NCBI RefSeq assembly: GCF_029407905.1
Contig: NC_073633.1
Span: 28,162,501-28,226,500 of the forward strand
Length of the DNA stretch: 64,000 bases
Direction of reading: 5' to 3'
DNA from: Bubalus kerabau
Taxonomy: Eukaryota > Chordata > Mammalia > Artiodactyla > Bovidae
Below are positions 22,300 to 34,848 of the stretch, in pieces. The translations under genes were made by a program, and so were the position numbers. Numbering within the stretch: the stretch's first letter is position 1; each line of letters opens with the position of its first letter. Under the pieces are notes generated by a model that had not been told where the DNA came from, did no database searches, and saw only the letters and a program-made list of their open reading frames with translations.

Positions 22300-24600
22300 A
22301 ATCATGATGCAGAACTGTTCCATCTCCCTAGAGCAAACCACTTTCACACTGTCTCCACCCCGGCAACTCATGATGACCTCTAGCAACTACTGATCTTTTC
22401 ATCTCTATATTTTGTCCTATTGAGAATGCTGTATAAGTAAATTCATACATTATGCATGCAATTGTAATAATATGGTGTATCATGTAGTCTTCTGAGATAC
22501 TTTTTTTTCACTCAGCATTGAGATCCATCTAGGCTGTTGCATGAATCAATAGTAAGTTTCTTTTAATCACTACAGACTGTCCCCAACTTGTGATGAATCA
22601 ACTTAGGGTTTTTCATGGTACGGTAGTGAGAAACCTACATATGCACTCACTAGAAACCACACTTTGCATTTTTAATTTTTATCTTTTCCCATGCTAGCAA
22701 CATGCTATATGGCATTCTCTAGTGATGCTGGGTAGCAACAGCAAGCTGAGCTCTCAGTCAACCCTGGGAGCATGAGGGTAAACAACTGATCCACTTACAA
22801 CCATTCTGTACCCATACAGCCATTCTGGTTTTCACTTTCAGTACAGCACCTTTAAGATTAGGCCAGGCAAAACTCTGATGCACAGTCGGTTAAGTATATT
22901 ATATGCCTTTTCCACTTACAACATTTTCAACTTAAAATGGTTTATTTAGACTTAACCTTATCAAAGTTGAGATAGATCTATGAATAATATTGTACTGAAT
23001 GGGTGTACCACAGCATATTTATCTATTCACACAATGAAGAATGTTTGGCTGGGTTCCAGTTTTTGGCCATCATATATATAGTTTCCATGAATATTCAAGT
23101 ACAAATTTTGTGTGAGCATAAGTTTTTCATTATTACATTATAAATGCCCATAAAGGAGTATGATTGCTGAATTGTAAAGTGAGTGAATATTTAAGTTTAT
23201 GTGGAACTGCTAAGCTGTCTCCCAGAATGACTGTTCCATTTACCTACCAGCAATGTATGAGTGATCCAATTTCTCTACATTATTGCCAGAAGTTGGTATC
23301 ATCATTATTTTTCATTTTAGCCATTAAGAAAGATGTGGAGTGGTATTTCATTGTGGTTTTAATTTACATTTCCCTGATGGTTAATGATGTTGAACATGTG
23401 TTTACATGCTTATTTCCCTAACACATGGCTCTTCTACGAAATGTCTGGGTGAACCATTTTCCATTTGAACTACTTTTCTTCCTGCTGATTTTAGACACTC
23501 ATTGTATTCTAAATACCATCCTTTGATGAAAATACGTTGTGAAAATATTTCCTGCCATTCTGTGGTTTGTCTTTTCCATTCTCTTAGTATCTTTCACAGA
23601 GCAAGCATTTTTACTCTTGATGAAATATTTTATTTTTTATGGATTGTGCTTTGATGTCATGACAAAAATCATTTTGTCCAACACTTGGTCCTGAAGATTT
23701 TTTTTTCAAAAAGATTTATAGTTTTAGATTTTACACTTGGATGTATGGTCCATTTTGCGATTTTCCTCAAATTTTTGTATAAGGTGTGAAATATAGGCCA
23801 AGATTCAGTTATTTGCCTAGGAATATCCAATTGTCCCTAAATCATTTGCTCATAAGACTATCATTTCTCCATTGAATAGTCATTGCACCTTCGCCAAAAA
23901 CATCAGATTTCCCCACTTTCTAATATGCCCACTTGGGATGAACAGTAGCATTATCCTGTTAATGATTTTTTTTATTATCTCTTTTTATTGAACTTGTATT
24001 GGAATATAGCCACTTAGCAATGTTGTGATAGTTTCAGGTGGACAGCAGAAGGACTCTATCCTTTTAACACTGTAGCATCTATTGTTTACTTTTTCATTCT
24101 TTATATTTGTAATTTGTGTTTTCTCTTTTTTCACCATGATAATTCTACCTAGGAATACAGTTTATTAATCTTTTTAGCAAAATTAACTTTGTATCTCATG
24201 GTTATTTCTATTATTTTATTTCTGTTTTACCAACTTGACATTTTTATTATTTTCTTATTTCAGTTTATATTAGTTGTAATTTGTTCTTCTTTTTCTATCT
24301 TTTTTGCTGAAAGCTTAGATAATTGTTTTGCAGCCTTTTTCTTTAGTAGTATAAGTATTTAAAGAGAAATTCTTCCTATGTATATTAACTGTATCTCATA
24401 ACATTTATATGTATATGTTCTCACTATATTTTCTTTCATAATATTTTCTAATAGCCAAGTAATTATTTCTTTAACCTATGGCTTATTCTAAATTTTAATG
24501 CCTCAATTTCAAATATTTGGGCATTTCTAAATATATCATTTTGCTATTGATTTTCTAAGTCAATTCCACTTTTGATCAAAGAATAAATTCTATATAATTT
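22300..24600 (-). mobile_element. Old L1 fragments
   Basis: Diverged L1 ORF2 end and 3' UTR in minus orientation. 23030-23400 parallels 60.75-61.15 kb (CATTGTGGTTTTAATTTACA). A 3' UTR piece is at 23960-24060. No intact frame. The block is colinear with 48.2-50.67 kb. Confidence 0.6.
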
Positions 24601-24641
24601 CAATTTTCTTAAATATATTAAAACTTTTTATGCACAAACTG

Positions 24642-24676
<35 letters not shown>
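24642..24676. repeat. (TG)n microsatellite at the end of a TRAV23-like relic
   Basis: About 17 TG units that occupy the place where the recombination signal should be. Confidence 0.9.
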
Positions 24677-24679
<3 letters not shown>

Positions 24680-25160
24680 TTCTGCACAGAAGTAGGTGGC
24701 TGAGTCCCCAGGCTGGGAAGTTGTGATGTGCAGTGAAGGCTGTTTGACACTCTTATTGAGGGGAACTGTGAGTCTTCCTTTTTATTCACAACCAAACATA
24801 TGGTTATCAAGAGTGCAAGGCCTTAACCAGGGTGTTGCTAATACCATTCCTTTAATATTCCTTGTGTGCTCAGTCATGTCCAACTCTTTGTGACCTCATG
24901 GAATATAGCCCACCAGGCGCCTCTGTCCATGGGATTCTCCAGGCAAGAATACTGGAGTGGGTTGCCATTTCTTTCTCCAGGGGATCTTCCTGACCCAGGG
25001 ATAGAACCCACGTCTCCTGCATTGTAGGCAGATGCTTTACTGTCTGAACCACCAGGGGAGTCCGTGGGAAGTAGTCAAATGCACTCTTCTCATAAGTACA
25101 GTTCAGAATGGAAATCTCTCTTTCCTGGACTGTCAATGATTGAGGGCTCTGTTTGAGATT
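24676..25160 (-). pseudogene. TRAV23: TRAV23-like relic split by a SINE, ends lost
   Basis: Two V-exon pieces match the intact TRAV23-like gene at 51542-52047. The 5' piece (25065-25155) carries SLTVQE-like coding, the first Cys in ILNCTYEKSAFDYFP and a Gly-to-Arg change. The 3' piece (24676-24850) ends in DSATYFCAE. Between them lies a Bov-tA SINE (24855-25064). Homology stops upstream at about 25155, so the V-exon start and leader are missing. Immediately after the Cys-Ala-Glu codons the sequence becomes a (TG)n repeat, so there is no recombination signal. It is non-functional by several independent events. Confidence 0.85.
24855..25064 (-). mobile_element. Bov-tA SINE inside the TRAV23-like V-exon
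   Basis: BovB-like tail GTGTGCTCAGTCATGTCC at the left and tRNA-derived head GAACCACCAGGGGAGTCC at the right. V-exon sequence resumes at GTGGGAAGTAGTCAAATG. Confidence 0.88.
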
Positions 25161-25856
25161 AAGAGCAAAGACAAGAGTCTATTTTTGCATGGGTGTTGTT
25201 GTGAAGAGAATGCTGCTCCCATCTCTAAATTCAAAATGTTTTAGATGAGGGGGACTAAGGAGCAACCACAAGAGAGAGAAATATATTATACTGGTCAGTT
25301 TTTAGTTAAGGTCATGTGGAAGGGATTTTCACAGAGGCTATTGCTTCCTCAACTAAAATGGAATGTAAAGATAATCATTCCAAAGCTCCTTTATAAATGT
25401 TCCTCTCTCTCTTCCATTTCACCAGACTTTGAAATCCAAAGACAAGATGAACTTCCTTATCTGTTATTACAGCAAACTGGAACCAAGCACCAGATTCTGG
25501 GATAATGTTAACGATAAAGATATTGGCTAATAAATCTCATTGACTGCATAGCGTGCCATGGTGTTTCAGGAGCCCTTTAATATTTAAGGATATGGCAGGT
25601 ACTGTTCATTGTCTACAAGTAGATTTTTTCTTCATCCTTACCAGAATCCCAATATTCTGTTTGTTAGCAATGTTCCTAGAGAAAAATGTGTAACTTCCCG
25701 ACTTTCATTGCTTGGGGTCAGCTTGACCTCTGTTGTAATCAATAAGATGTAAGCATCTTGAGTGATTTATCACCTTTCCTATTCACTAGAGTTTCTACTT
25801 TTCCTAATAATGCCAAATGTCAACATGTTGGTACCTTGATACTACATGTGTTGCAT
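25161..25856. other. Intergenic DNA, no gene seen
   Basis: Not recognised. No V segment or repeat identified. The 86-codon open stretch at 25245-25505 has no recognisable features. Confidence 0.45.
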
Positions 25857-26077
25857 GTGTGCAAAGTCACTTCAGTCATGTCTGACTCTTTCTGACCCTA
25901 TGTACTGTAGCCCTCCAGGTTCCTCTGTCCATGGGAAGAATTCTCCAGGCAAGAATACTGAATTGGGTTGTCATGCCCTCCTCCAGGGGATCTTCCTGAC
26001 CCAGGGATCGAACCCGAGGCTCCTGAGGTTCCTGCATTGCAGGCAGATTCTTTACCGCTGAGCCACCAGGGAAGTCC
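25857..26077 (-). mobile_element. Bov-tA SINE
   Basis: GTGTGCAAAGTCACTTCAG tail, GATCGAACCCGAGGCTCC and GCTGAGCCACCAGGGAAG head in reverse orientation. Confidence 0.85.
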
Positions 26078-28621
26078 TGATACTAAAGATCAAAATCACA
26101 TATTTGTACCTCAGATAGATGAAAAAGACAAATGACACATTTCTCATCTATGATCTATTAATAGAAAGTCAATGCTTACACATGGTCAGAAGTCATGCTT
26201 GTTTCACAAGTGTGTTCTTACTTAAATATTTCAGTAGCAGAAAAGGAAAACTAGAATGAAAGCATCTGGAAGTTTTAGTTTTAGTTTATTGTCACCTTAT
26301 AATTAAGAATTAATAAGACGTCATCATGTATCATTTTAGTTTTTATTGGAGTTTTAAATTCATATAAGAAAATGTAATATAAGGGTACAGCCTGGTAAAT
26401 TTTCACATAAGCAACACCCTTATAACCAGCACTCAGATCAAGAAACAGGGCATTACCAGCCCTTCAGAGCTCCCTTTATGATATTGACCCATTTATAACA
26501 GTATTCTGATTCCTACCAGTGTATATTAGCTATGTCAGCTTATACACCTTATGGGAATGACATGTTTATTCACCATTTGAATATCTTCTATTGTCAAATG
26601 CCTACTTCAGACTTTTGTCTTTTCTATCAATTTGTTTGTTTTATTGTTGATTTGAAGGAGATATTTTGAAATCAAAATGAGCCCTTTGATAGTATGATAA
26701 TATATTTTATAGCTAATCTTTGCTAATATAATATTTTTATAATTAACAATATTAACTTTGATAACATAATAGTACTGTAAATATATTCACTGCTGCTGCT
26801 GCTAAGTCGCTTCAGTCGTGTCCGACTCTGTGCGACCCCATAGAGGGCAGCCCACTAGTTACCCTTTAATAGATTTTCTAGCTATCCTTTTAACTCTTGA
26901 ATACTTTTAATGGCAATTTTAATATACATCAGTTTTTTAATGAAAGGTAGTTGGTTTACAATGTTGTGCCCAGCTCTGCTATACAGAAAGTGACACGAAA
27001 AATGAATGTATATATGAATATAGACTAGTTTTAATGCTTAGCCATGTTTGTGTCCTGTTTAAGAAATGTGTACCTAACACAAAGTAATGAACAAGTTTTG
27101 TATTTTTTCCATTAACTTCATACATTATTCTTATATTCAGATCTGCACTCTGACTGCTATTTATATATGATCTGAAGGCCATAATACACTTTTCCATAGG
27201 AAAAATGATGGAATGTCACTTATTGAAATGCAAGTCCTTTATCCTTGGTGCATAAAGGCAAATGTTTTCCAACTTTTAGTGTAATACAATTTCAGTATTA
27301 ATTTTACCACAAAATTTTACTTTGTCACCCTCTCCATCTGCTTATATCATTCTCCTTTACTTCAGTTTTTCTTCTGTTTGTAGAATTTTTTTAAACGTTT
27401 TATAGTTATCACACATTTATTACTTGGATGATGCAGTTTTCTAAACTTTCGTTCTAGTTACTAAAATGAATTATTTTTAGAACTTTTCTCCTCCTCTTTG
27501 TGCCCAGGATGCTTTCTTTTCTATATGCTGTATTGTATGTAAACTTGTTATTAGTTAATTTGAGAATCACTTAATATGTTGCCTATTTTATGCAATTCTG
27601 GTGTAACAAATGAATTAGATATTCTTCTTACTTTAGATTCACTTCCTCAGATGTGCAAACAGGTAGAATTTGCAAAACATTAGAATCCTCAGTGTGCACT
27701 GCTAACAGTCTCTTCCTGATGCAATTTATTAATGTATTAGTTGTAGGGAAAACAGTTAAAAGACACAGTGAGCCAATGGAGCTTCAAGTTCCTAACTCCT
27801 GTTATTTTTCTTGTGAGATCATCTGCTCATGGTGAATCTCTATTGGTAAAATTAGTGATAGAATTAATGACAGTTCTATTAAACAGCACTCATTAATTCT
27901 GTGATTTCTAAAGATACATTTGGTAGAAGGTTTTAAAGCAGGATGCATTTGGTATAAGGATAGCACATGATTTTTTTTTTAATTGGTAAGGATTATTTCT
28001 GAACGAAGATGAAAAAACAGGAATGAGAAAGACTTTCTAAAATCTGTTCACCACGTTTGGGTTGGCAAGCACTGTGTTTCCAATGGCCATGGGTTGCTGA
28101 AATACCATATGGACTTTTTACACCTTTGTTGGCTTATAGTTATGGAAGATGACATGAATGAGAATACCAGTTGATATCCAAATAACTATTTTTTGTATCC
28201 ATTTTTCTAAAATTAGGGGAATTCCCTGCCTCATTGGGGGAATGAGTTAAGCACAATTTAAATCTTTAAAAATATCTGGTGTTAACCACTTTATGAGAAA
28301 CGCAATGTATTGGGAATTTTAATGGAAGAAAGAGTTTTGTGTTGGAATAAACTAAAGTTTCACAGGAAGACCTTAACAAAGTACTTGGGGACCTATCTCA
28401 CTAACAATGATAGGAAAGAGGAGTAAAGAGAGGAAAGAAGGAAAAGAGAGAGGGAGGGTGGAAGGAAAAGAAAGGGAAATAGAAAAATATGATTAATGAG
28501 TTTATGAATGAATAAGTATTTTCAAATATACCCATCTTCATTGTGAAATCCGTGTGATGTTGACTTTCTCTTCTATTTTTAAAAAAGATATAACTCACCC
28601 TTTCAATATTTTATTGCATTC
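26078..28621. other. Repeat-poor intergenic DNA
   Basis: AT-rich and without a recognisable gene. 26330-26560 looks like an old L1 or other LINE 3' region. 26791-26855 is a truncated Bov-A2 SINE. 26935-26985 is an L1 3' UTR scrap. 28405-28485 is a purine-rich (GA) tract. Confidence 0.45.
26791..26855 (-). mobile_element. Truncated Bov-A2 SINE
   Basis: GCTGCTGCTGCTAAGTCGCT start followed by TCGTGTCCGACTCTGTGC, then breaks off after about 65 bp. Confidence 0.8.
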
Positions 28622-28628
28622 CTAGCAA

Positions 28629-29022
28629 CGAGAGCCAAAGAATTGATGCTTTTGAACTGTGGTGTTGGAGTAGACTCTTGAGAGTTCCTTGGACTGCAAG
28701 GAGACCCAACTAGTCCATCCTAAAGGAGATCAATCCTAGGTGTTCATTGGTAGGACTAATTCTGAAGCTGAAACTCCAATACTTTGGCCACCTGATGCAA
28801 AGAGCTGACTCATTTGAAAAGACCCTGATGCTGGGAAAGATTGAGGGCAGGAGGAGAAGGGGATGACAGAGGATGAGATGGTTGGATGCTATCACTGACT
28901 GAATGGACATGGGTTTGGGTGGACTCTGGGTGTTGGTGATGGACAGGGAGGCCTGGCGTGCTGTGTGTGGTTCATGGGGTCACAAAGAGTCAGACATGAC
29001 TGAGCTACTGAACTGAACTGAA
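28629..29022 (+). mobile_element. BovB 3' fragment with target-site duplication
   Basis: Last 394 bp of BovB, ending in GAACTGAACTGAA. It is flanked by the direct repeat CTAGCAA at 28622-28628 and 29023-29029, a hallmark of target-primed insertion. Confidence 0.88.
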
Positions 29023-29029
29023 CTAGCAA

Positions 29030-30330
29030 TTATTAGTAACATCAGTCATAAATATTTCTTTACTCAATAAGTATTTGTTGAACACTTACTATTTGTTGGG
29101 TACTGTGCTGATTACTGAGAACTTCAAAAAACAAAAGGAATGAAAAGATATGTTTCAGGAAAAGTGAAGTAAGGAAACAGAAAGGGAGCTCAAAGGCCGT
29201 GAAGAGGAAGAAATGAGTGAAAAAGTGACTGCAGTGACATTTCCAAATATGCTGATTTGGAAAATGCTACAGCACCTCTCATTGTACCTTCCAAGATTGA
29301 GTACAAGTATCTGTTCCTTCATCTCTGACTCACAAATCAAAGCAATTTCCAAAGCATAAACACAGCAATATACGTTTAGGTACACATCCTATGCAGCAAG
29401 ATAGATTTCTCAGTCTTTTTGATGATCCAAGAATATTATGTTAGTGACGCCGCTCACATCAAGGGCCAGAATGCCTCCCTATTACTTTCTCTGTCTTGTG
29501 CTCTAATTTCCTCTATATCTTTTCTCTTGGGGAAAATGTATGGCTAAAAAGGAGCTAGGGATATTTCAGAATCCCACTACAATCAGTAAAAAATATTTCT
29601 ACTGCTATTTGGATATTTAGAGGACTAGCATGTCTCTTTACAGAATTAAGGATTATTGCTTTTTTTGAGTCACAACATATGCCTTTTATTCTAACACTTG
29701 ACATTTTGCCCTAAAACATGTGTCACCTTCAGCTATGGGAATGGTGATTCATCCCGCTGACTTTCCAGTTGACTCATTATTTCAGGGCTTTCTTCTTACT
29801 GTTGCTTCCAGGAAGGCCAGATTGAAATACACATGCTGAGATTTTGGAGCTTGACATTAGCCGATTTAAAAATAAATATAACAGTTGGTCTAAGACATAT
29901 TAAGATAAAGATAGGCAACTTTTAAAATCTCTTTGAGGCTTAGCTTTCTAAGAGGTACCATAGATTTCAGAATAACCCCCTAAATGATAACGAGGATTAA
30001 AAGGTACATTTAGGGCTTTCTAAAAGACACTGATTTTAAAGCTAAAAAGAAATAAATTTTTGATAGATTAGACAGTGTAAGAAAGGTAGTGTGTTAGAAT
30101 AAAACATACAAGTAAATATGAAAGTCAAAATATCATGTAAGATGTCAAAATAATTCTAGCAAACAAAAATAAAGCTAAGTTAATGGAAAAAATGGTCAAA
30201 AGATAGGAACAAGCATATGAACAAGGTTGAATGACAGAGTGCCAATATACAGAGAAAAAGTTGCTCGAAAGCACTAGGATCAGTAAGATGTCTATAGATA
30301 AAGTACATTTGGATTGTTAAAATGAAAAAG
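29030..30330. other. Intergenic DNA, no gene seen
   Basis: No repeat family or V segment recognised. The segmental duplication with 11.6 kb begins at about 30330. Confidence 0.4.
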
Positions 30331-30659
30331 GCTGGTAATTCTCAATTTTTAGAGGGTGCAAAATACACCTTCTCACTCCCTGTTGGTTGAAGTATAATTG
30401 TTTATACCATTTGAATGGAAAGTTGTCAGTTTATAAAAAAAAAAATTAAATGCACCTTGTTTTGGAAATAGCCATTCCAGTTTAGAAATTTCATTACAAT
30501 AGACATGTCCTCATATATACAAAAGTCAATCTACAAAGTTGTATAAAGACAACACTCTTTAGGATAGCACACTAATAGAAACAAATACTTATTAAGGTAA
30601 ACATAATTAATAATAGAACGTTTCAGAGTACTACACAAGCATTATAAAGAATGAATTGG

Positions 30660-30862
30660 ACCACTTCCCAGGTGGCACAGTGGTAAAGAATCCTCCTACA
30701 ATGCAGGAGACAAAGGAGACCAGGTTTGATCCCTGGATCAGGAAGATCTTCTGGAGAAGGAAATGGCAACCCACTCCACTATTCTTCCCTGGAAAATCCC
30801 AAGGACAGAGGGGCCTGGCAGGCTACAGTTCTTGAGGTCTCAAAGAGTCGGACATGAAAGAA
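30660..30862 (+). mobile_element. Bov-tA SINE
   Basis: Shared with 11929-12098 (head CCACTTCCCAGGTGGCACAG). This copy keeps the complete tail TCAAAGAGTCGGACATGA. Confidence 0.85.
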
Positions 30863-31253
30863 AACTTTGGAACAGGAGAATTATTTGTATTCTTCTCACT
30901 TTTAGGTTGAGACTAACACACTGGAACCAACATTTTATTGACATGAGAAAGAACCATGAAAAATTGCTAATGCTTCTCACTTTATTTGTATGTTGCAATT
31001 GGAATTCTTCGTATTCCCATAATTCCCAAAATTCTTCTCAGCCACATCAAACAATGATGCACTTCTTCCTTGTCCTTTTCTTCTTTTCTTTATCCATCTT
31101 CTTCCCTTTTCCTTCCCTTCATTTTACTCATTTCTTACTACTCTCTGACTCTCCTTCTAGATGACTCTAGATTTGCTCTCGTGACTGCTCCCCCACTGTG
31201 TCCCCCCTTCCTCCCACAAGAGAGATACTGCACAGGTGCAGCCCCATCTGTCC

Positions 31254-31260
31254 CAGTGTG
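31254..31260 (-). promoter_or_regulatory. Heptamer of TRAV26-like gene (variant)
   Basis: CACACTG abuts the last V codon. At 23 bp the sequence is CAGTATCTC, which is far from ACAAAAACC. Confidence 0.6.
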
Positions 31261-32370
31261 CCTCTCTTAGGATGCAGTAGTACACAGCGGTGTCTCTCAG
31301 GGTGACCTGGGGCAGGACCAAGGTGCTGGACTCTCTGTCTGAAGCTATGGTCAGAGAGGCCATGCTGCTGTTCACTGTGCCTTGTAAGCCACGAATGACA
31401 TACTGTGGACTCTGATTGGGATTTTGCCTATACCAATGTATATACTCATTTCCACCAATGGTAGAGTGGTTACAAGGGAGGTTTATGTTTTCTCCTTCAG
31501 CACAGTCCATGGAGCTGGGCTGGGTGGTCTTAGCATCAATCACAGTCCCTGGGGGGTTAAGAAATCAAATTAGCTCCAGAGCACAAATAAGCATAATTCT
31601 ATGAATCAAGTGCATAAACCTCTAATAACTGTCTGGCCCTAACCCCTACTCCTGTGTTTCTATGTATGTCCTGGAAAAATATTATTGGTGTTCAATATTG
31701 GACTGCAAGAAGATCAAACCAGTTATCAAACCAGTTATCCAAAAGGAAATGAACCCTAAATATTCATTGGAAGGACTGATGCTGAAACTGGAGCTCCAAT
31801 AATTTGTACACCTGATGAGAAGAGCTGACTCATTGAAAAATACCCTGATGCTGGGAAAAGCTGAAGACAAAAGGAGAAGGGGGCATTAGAGGATGAGGTG
31901 GTTAAACAGTGTCACCATCTCAATGGACATTAATTTGAGCATATTCCAGGAGTTAATAGAGGACTGAAGAGCCTGGCACACTGCTGTCCATTTGGTCATA
32001 AAAGTTGGATACAACTTAGTGACTGAAAAACAAAATTATGGAGACCAAAGATACGTGGCAAGAATCAGCGATCCATAGGCTTTGTTCCATGGGTCCTTGG
32101 CTCAATAAATCCAGAGATTTCCTACAACCTTCTTACTGCTAAGGACTCTTCTGGAATCATAGCCAAGGTTTAATATGTCATGTAGAAGTTTGTGTCCCTA
32201 GCAAATCCATGATTGGTTCTCAATTCCATCACTATAATGCTGAATAAAGCATAGGGAAAGGAGTAGAGAGCAAATAACTCTTTGTGGTCCTTTGCCCTCA
32301 AGTCATCCCTTGTAGACACAGAACACTTACCCAAGGTCAGAAACACTGTTACTCCAGTCACCAGCCTCAT
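31261..32370 (-). CDS. TRAV26: T-cell receptor alpha variable segment, TRAV26-like, intact
   Basis: L-PART1 32331-32370 reads MRLVTGVTVFLTL with donor GTAAGT. The intron is 0.78 kb. The V-exon 31261-31548 begins GTVIDAKTTQPSSMDCAEGE and continues with the first Cys in NLPCNHSTIGGNEY, the FR2 motif IHWYRQNPNQSPQYVI, FR3 MASLTIASDRESSTLVL, and RDTAVYYCILRE. DAKTTQP, CNHSTI and YYCILR identify the TRAV26 subgroup. The frame is open throughout and the anchors are present. It would supply the V domain of a TCR alpha chain. Its heptamer is the variant CACACTG and no good nonamer is visible, so recombination efficiency is uncertain. The intron carries a BovB tail at 31690-32030. Confidence 0.9.
31690..32030 (+). 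mobile_element. BovB 3' fragment in the TRAV26-like intron
   Basis: Paralogue of 12945-13268, with diverged ending GTGACTGAAAAACAAAA. Confidence 0.78.
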
Positions 32371-33493
32371 ACTTCAGGGACAAACCAGGATCGTGGGCTC
32401 AGAGTTCAGGCTTGGATCTGAGAACAGAGGTAACAGCTGTTAGTAAAGACTTAACAACCAGTGCAGATATCGCTGTGTTGTTGCTAGGACCTTCTCAGCC
32501 AATGATCAAGCAATCCCTTATCTAGGTCGTCCTCCCCTGTTTTAGTCATGTCCCCAAAAGATGGTGAAACATCCCCAGCTCACAGTGAAATCATCTCTGA
32601 AGTTTAATGTCTGCCTCTGGAAAAGGAATACCAATCACAATGATGTGTCTATGCACAACCATTGGTCTTTCATTTGTTTCTTAAGAAATTAGCTGATGCT
32701 CCATGAAGCTTGCAGAGCATAATATTTAATCCCAGAAAAATGTACTGAGCTATGTATAGTAAGATAATGAAAATTTCCATCCACATTCCAGAAAATGTAT
32801 GGAAGATTCAAAAGTAGGCAGTGATGTGCTCTGGGAGATGGAAAAATGAATAACATTGAGACTAAAAGCTACACACCCTGGAGCTTGGAGCTCATATAAG
32901 TGTTCTTGGAATCATGCATCTATCACCTAGGTAGACATTTTTCATGCATCTGTTCTTAATATACTAACTGATTGACATAGATAGAGTTCACCTCATCCTC
33001 TTTGAACAGTGGTCCATAATCCTCATCTTCCCTATGCCGATGCTTGTGGGTGTTGTATAGCAAGGATGCTAAGGCAAAGGAATGGACAGAAAGAAAGGAA
33101 AAGTAGGTGGGGGTGGGGTGGATGTGGGTGTGAGTGGTATAAAAAGTCGGAGGAGGGAAAAAAAAAAAGCGTATAAGGAATAGAAAAGTGAAGGGATAAC
33201 AGAGCAGGGAAATGGGAAAGCAGTGTTTAGGGAGGTACATGGAAAGGGCTTAGGCTATTTGGCTAAGATCCCCTGAATCCTTGACCACACACATTGAACA
33301 AGGGATAAAAAGCTCAAGTAGTCTAAAGAAGATGAAAGCATGTCATTTTTCCTTTTTTTGGCACATCAATGGAAAACACATTTCCCTCCCTTTCTCCTAG
33401 AAAGCAACACTGTTTTCGGATGAATCAGCCCCCTCTTGTGACTGAATAGAAGAACTGCAGAGCTAAACCCACACCAAAAGTCAGCAAGCATAC
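32371..33493. other. Upstream flank of TRAV26-like gene
   Basis: Paralogous to 13603-14740. Expected to include the V promoter. A G-rich GTGGGGGTGGGG tract lies at 33106-33135. No gene seen. Confidence 0.55.
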
Positions 33494-33573
33494 CTGTGGC
33501 GGATTCATTTTGATGTTTGGCAAAACTAATACAATTATGTAAAGTTTAAAAATAAAATAAAATTAAAAAAAAA
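33494..33573 (+). mobile_element. Minimal L1_BT 3' end insertion
   Basis: About 80 bp ending in an A-rich tail: GTGGCGGATTCATTTTGATG, then AAAATAAAATAAAATT and poly(A). Absent from the paralogous site near 14740, so it entered after the duplication. Confidence 0.75.
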
Positions 33574-33598
33574 AGCGCTCCTCAGATTTGAAGGTAAA

Positions 33599-33810
33599 TG
33601 GGCTTCCCAAGTGGCGCAAGTGGTAAAGAACTCACCTGCCAATGCAGGAGACTTATGAGACCCATGTTCAATCCCTGGATCAGGAAGATTCCCCTAGAGA
33701 AGGGCTTAGCAACCCACTTCAGTATTCTTGCCTGGAGAATCCACTGGACAGGGGAGCCTGGTGGGCTACAGTCCATGACTCACAGAGTTAGACACGATTG
33801 AAGCAACTTA
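33599..33810 (+). mobile_element. Bov-tA SINE
   Basis: GGCTTCCCAAGTGGCGCAAG head and TCACAGAGTTAGACACGATTG tail region. Paralogue of 14979-15192. Confidence 0.85.
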
Positions 33811-33912
33811 CCACACAGTACACACATCTTACTTGTAATACTTCTGTACTCATCTGTATTTTCTTGGTCCTAAATACTCCATAGAAGGTTTTAATTATCT
33901 TTGACTGCTTTC

Positions 33913-33985
33913 AGCTCAGTTCAGTTCAGTTGCTCAGTCGTGTCCAACTCTTTGCGACCCCATGAACCGCAGCACACCAGGCCTC
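33913..33985 (-). mobile_element. Short BovB/SINE tail fragment
   Basis: CAGCTCAGTTCAGTTCAGTT to GCACACCAGGCCTC, inserted into DNA that is continuous at 15270-15285. Confidence 0.75.
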
Positions 33986-34410
33986 TGCAGTCATATGATT
34001 CTCATTTGTTGATCTCTTTTTCATTTGTCTCTAACCTTCCTATATTTAAAATTTACTTCAAAGCCCATGTAATTCAATATTTATAAGAGTTTGATATATA
34101 GTAGGCACTCAAGAATTACATGGTTTCTGAGTGAGCTGATGAATCATTATTCATGAATTTGATGAGAAATTACATTAAACAACTGTTTAAATTACTCTGA
34201 AAACAATCTTCCAACGTTATGGGATGCAAGCCAAATAAAAGACTCCGATAGTATAAACAGAGGGTTATTATTGTGAACAATGAACAAGAGGCTATAAACA
34301 ATAAATCCAAGTCTAGCATGGAGGAAAATTGTACTGAAGACATAGGAGTAATGTTACACTAATCATGCTTTGTTCATTTAACAAATTTTCATAAATACTC
34401 GGTGGAAGCA

Positions 34411-34848
34411 TTGTTGTTGTTCAGTCTCTAAGTCATGTCTGACTCTTTGCAACCCCATGAACCGCAGCACACCACAGTTTCTTGTCCTCCTCTATCTCCA
34501 AGAGTTTGTTCCAGCCCATGTCCATTGTGTGGATGCTGCCATCCAATCACCTCCTTCTTCTCCTGCCCTCAATCTTTCCCAGCATCAGGGTCTTTTCCAA
34601 TGAGTCAGCTCTTTACATCAGGTGGCCAAAGTATTGGAACTTCAGCTTCAGCATCAGTCTTTCTGATGAATATTCTAGGTTGATTTCCTTAAGGTTTGAC
34701 TGGTTTGATCTCTTCACTGTCCAAGAAACTCACAAAGGTCTTCTGTAGCACCACAATTAGAAAGCCTCAATTCTTCAGCACTCAGCCTTCTTTAGGGTCC
34801 AACTCTCACATCCATACATGACTACTGGAAAACCATAGCGTCAACTCT
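34411..34848 (-). mobile_element. BovB LINE, 3' part, interrupted by a solo LTR
   Basis: Starts with TTGTTGTTCAGTCTCTAAG and follows BovB to ACCATAGCGTCAACTCT. It resumes at 36171 after the LTR (CTTTGTTGGCAAAGTGATG). Confidence 0.85.

Noticed and set aside
24642..24676. (TG)n tract as a source of CACA heptamers
   Set aside because: No heptamer/nonamer pair with 12- or 23-bp spacing can be built; it is a plain microsatellite.
31157..31260. Downstream continuation of the TRAV26-like frame as a longer exon
   Set aside because: The codons after CILRE lie in the RSS and flank.
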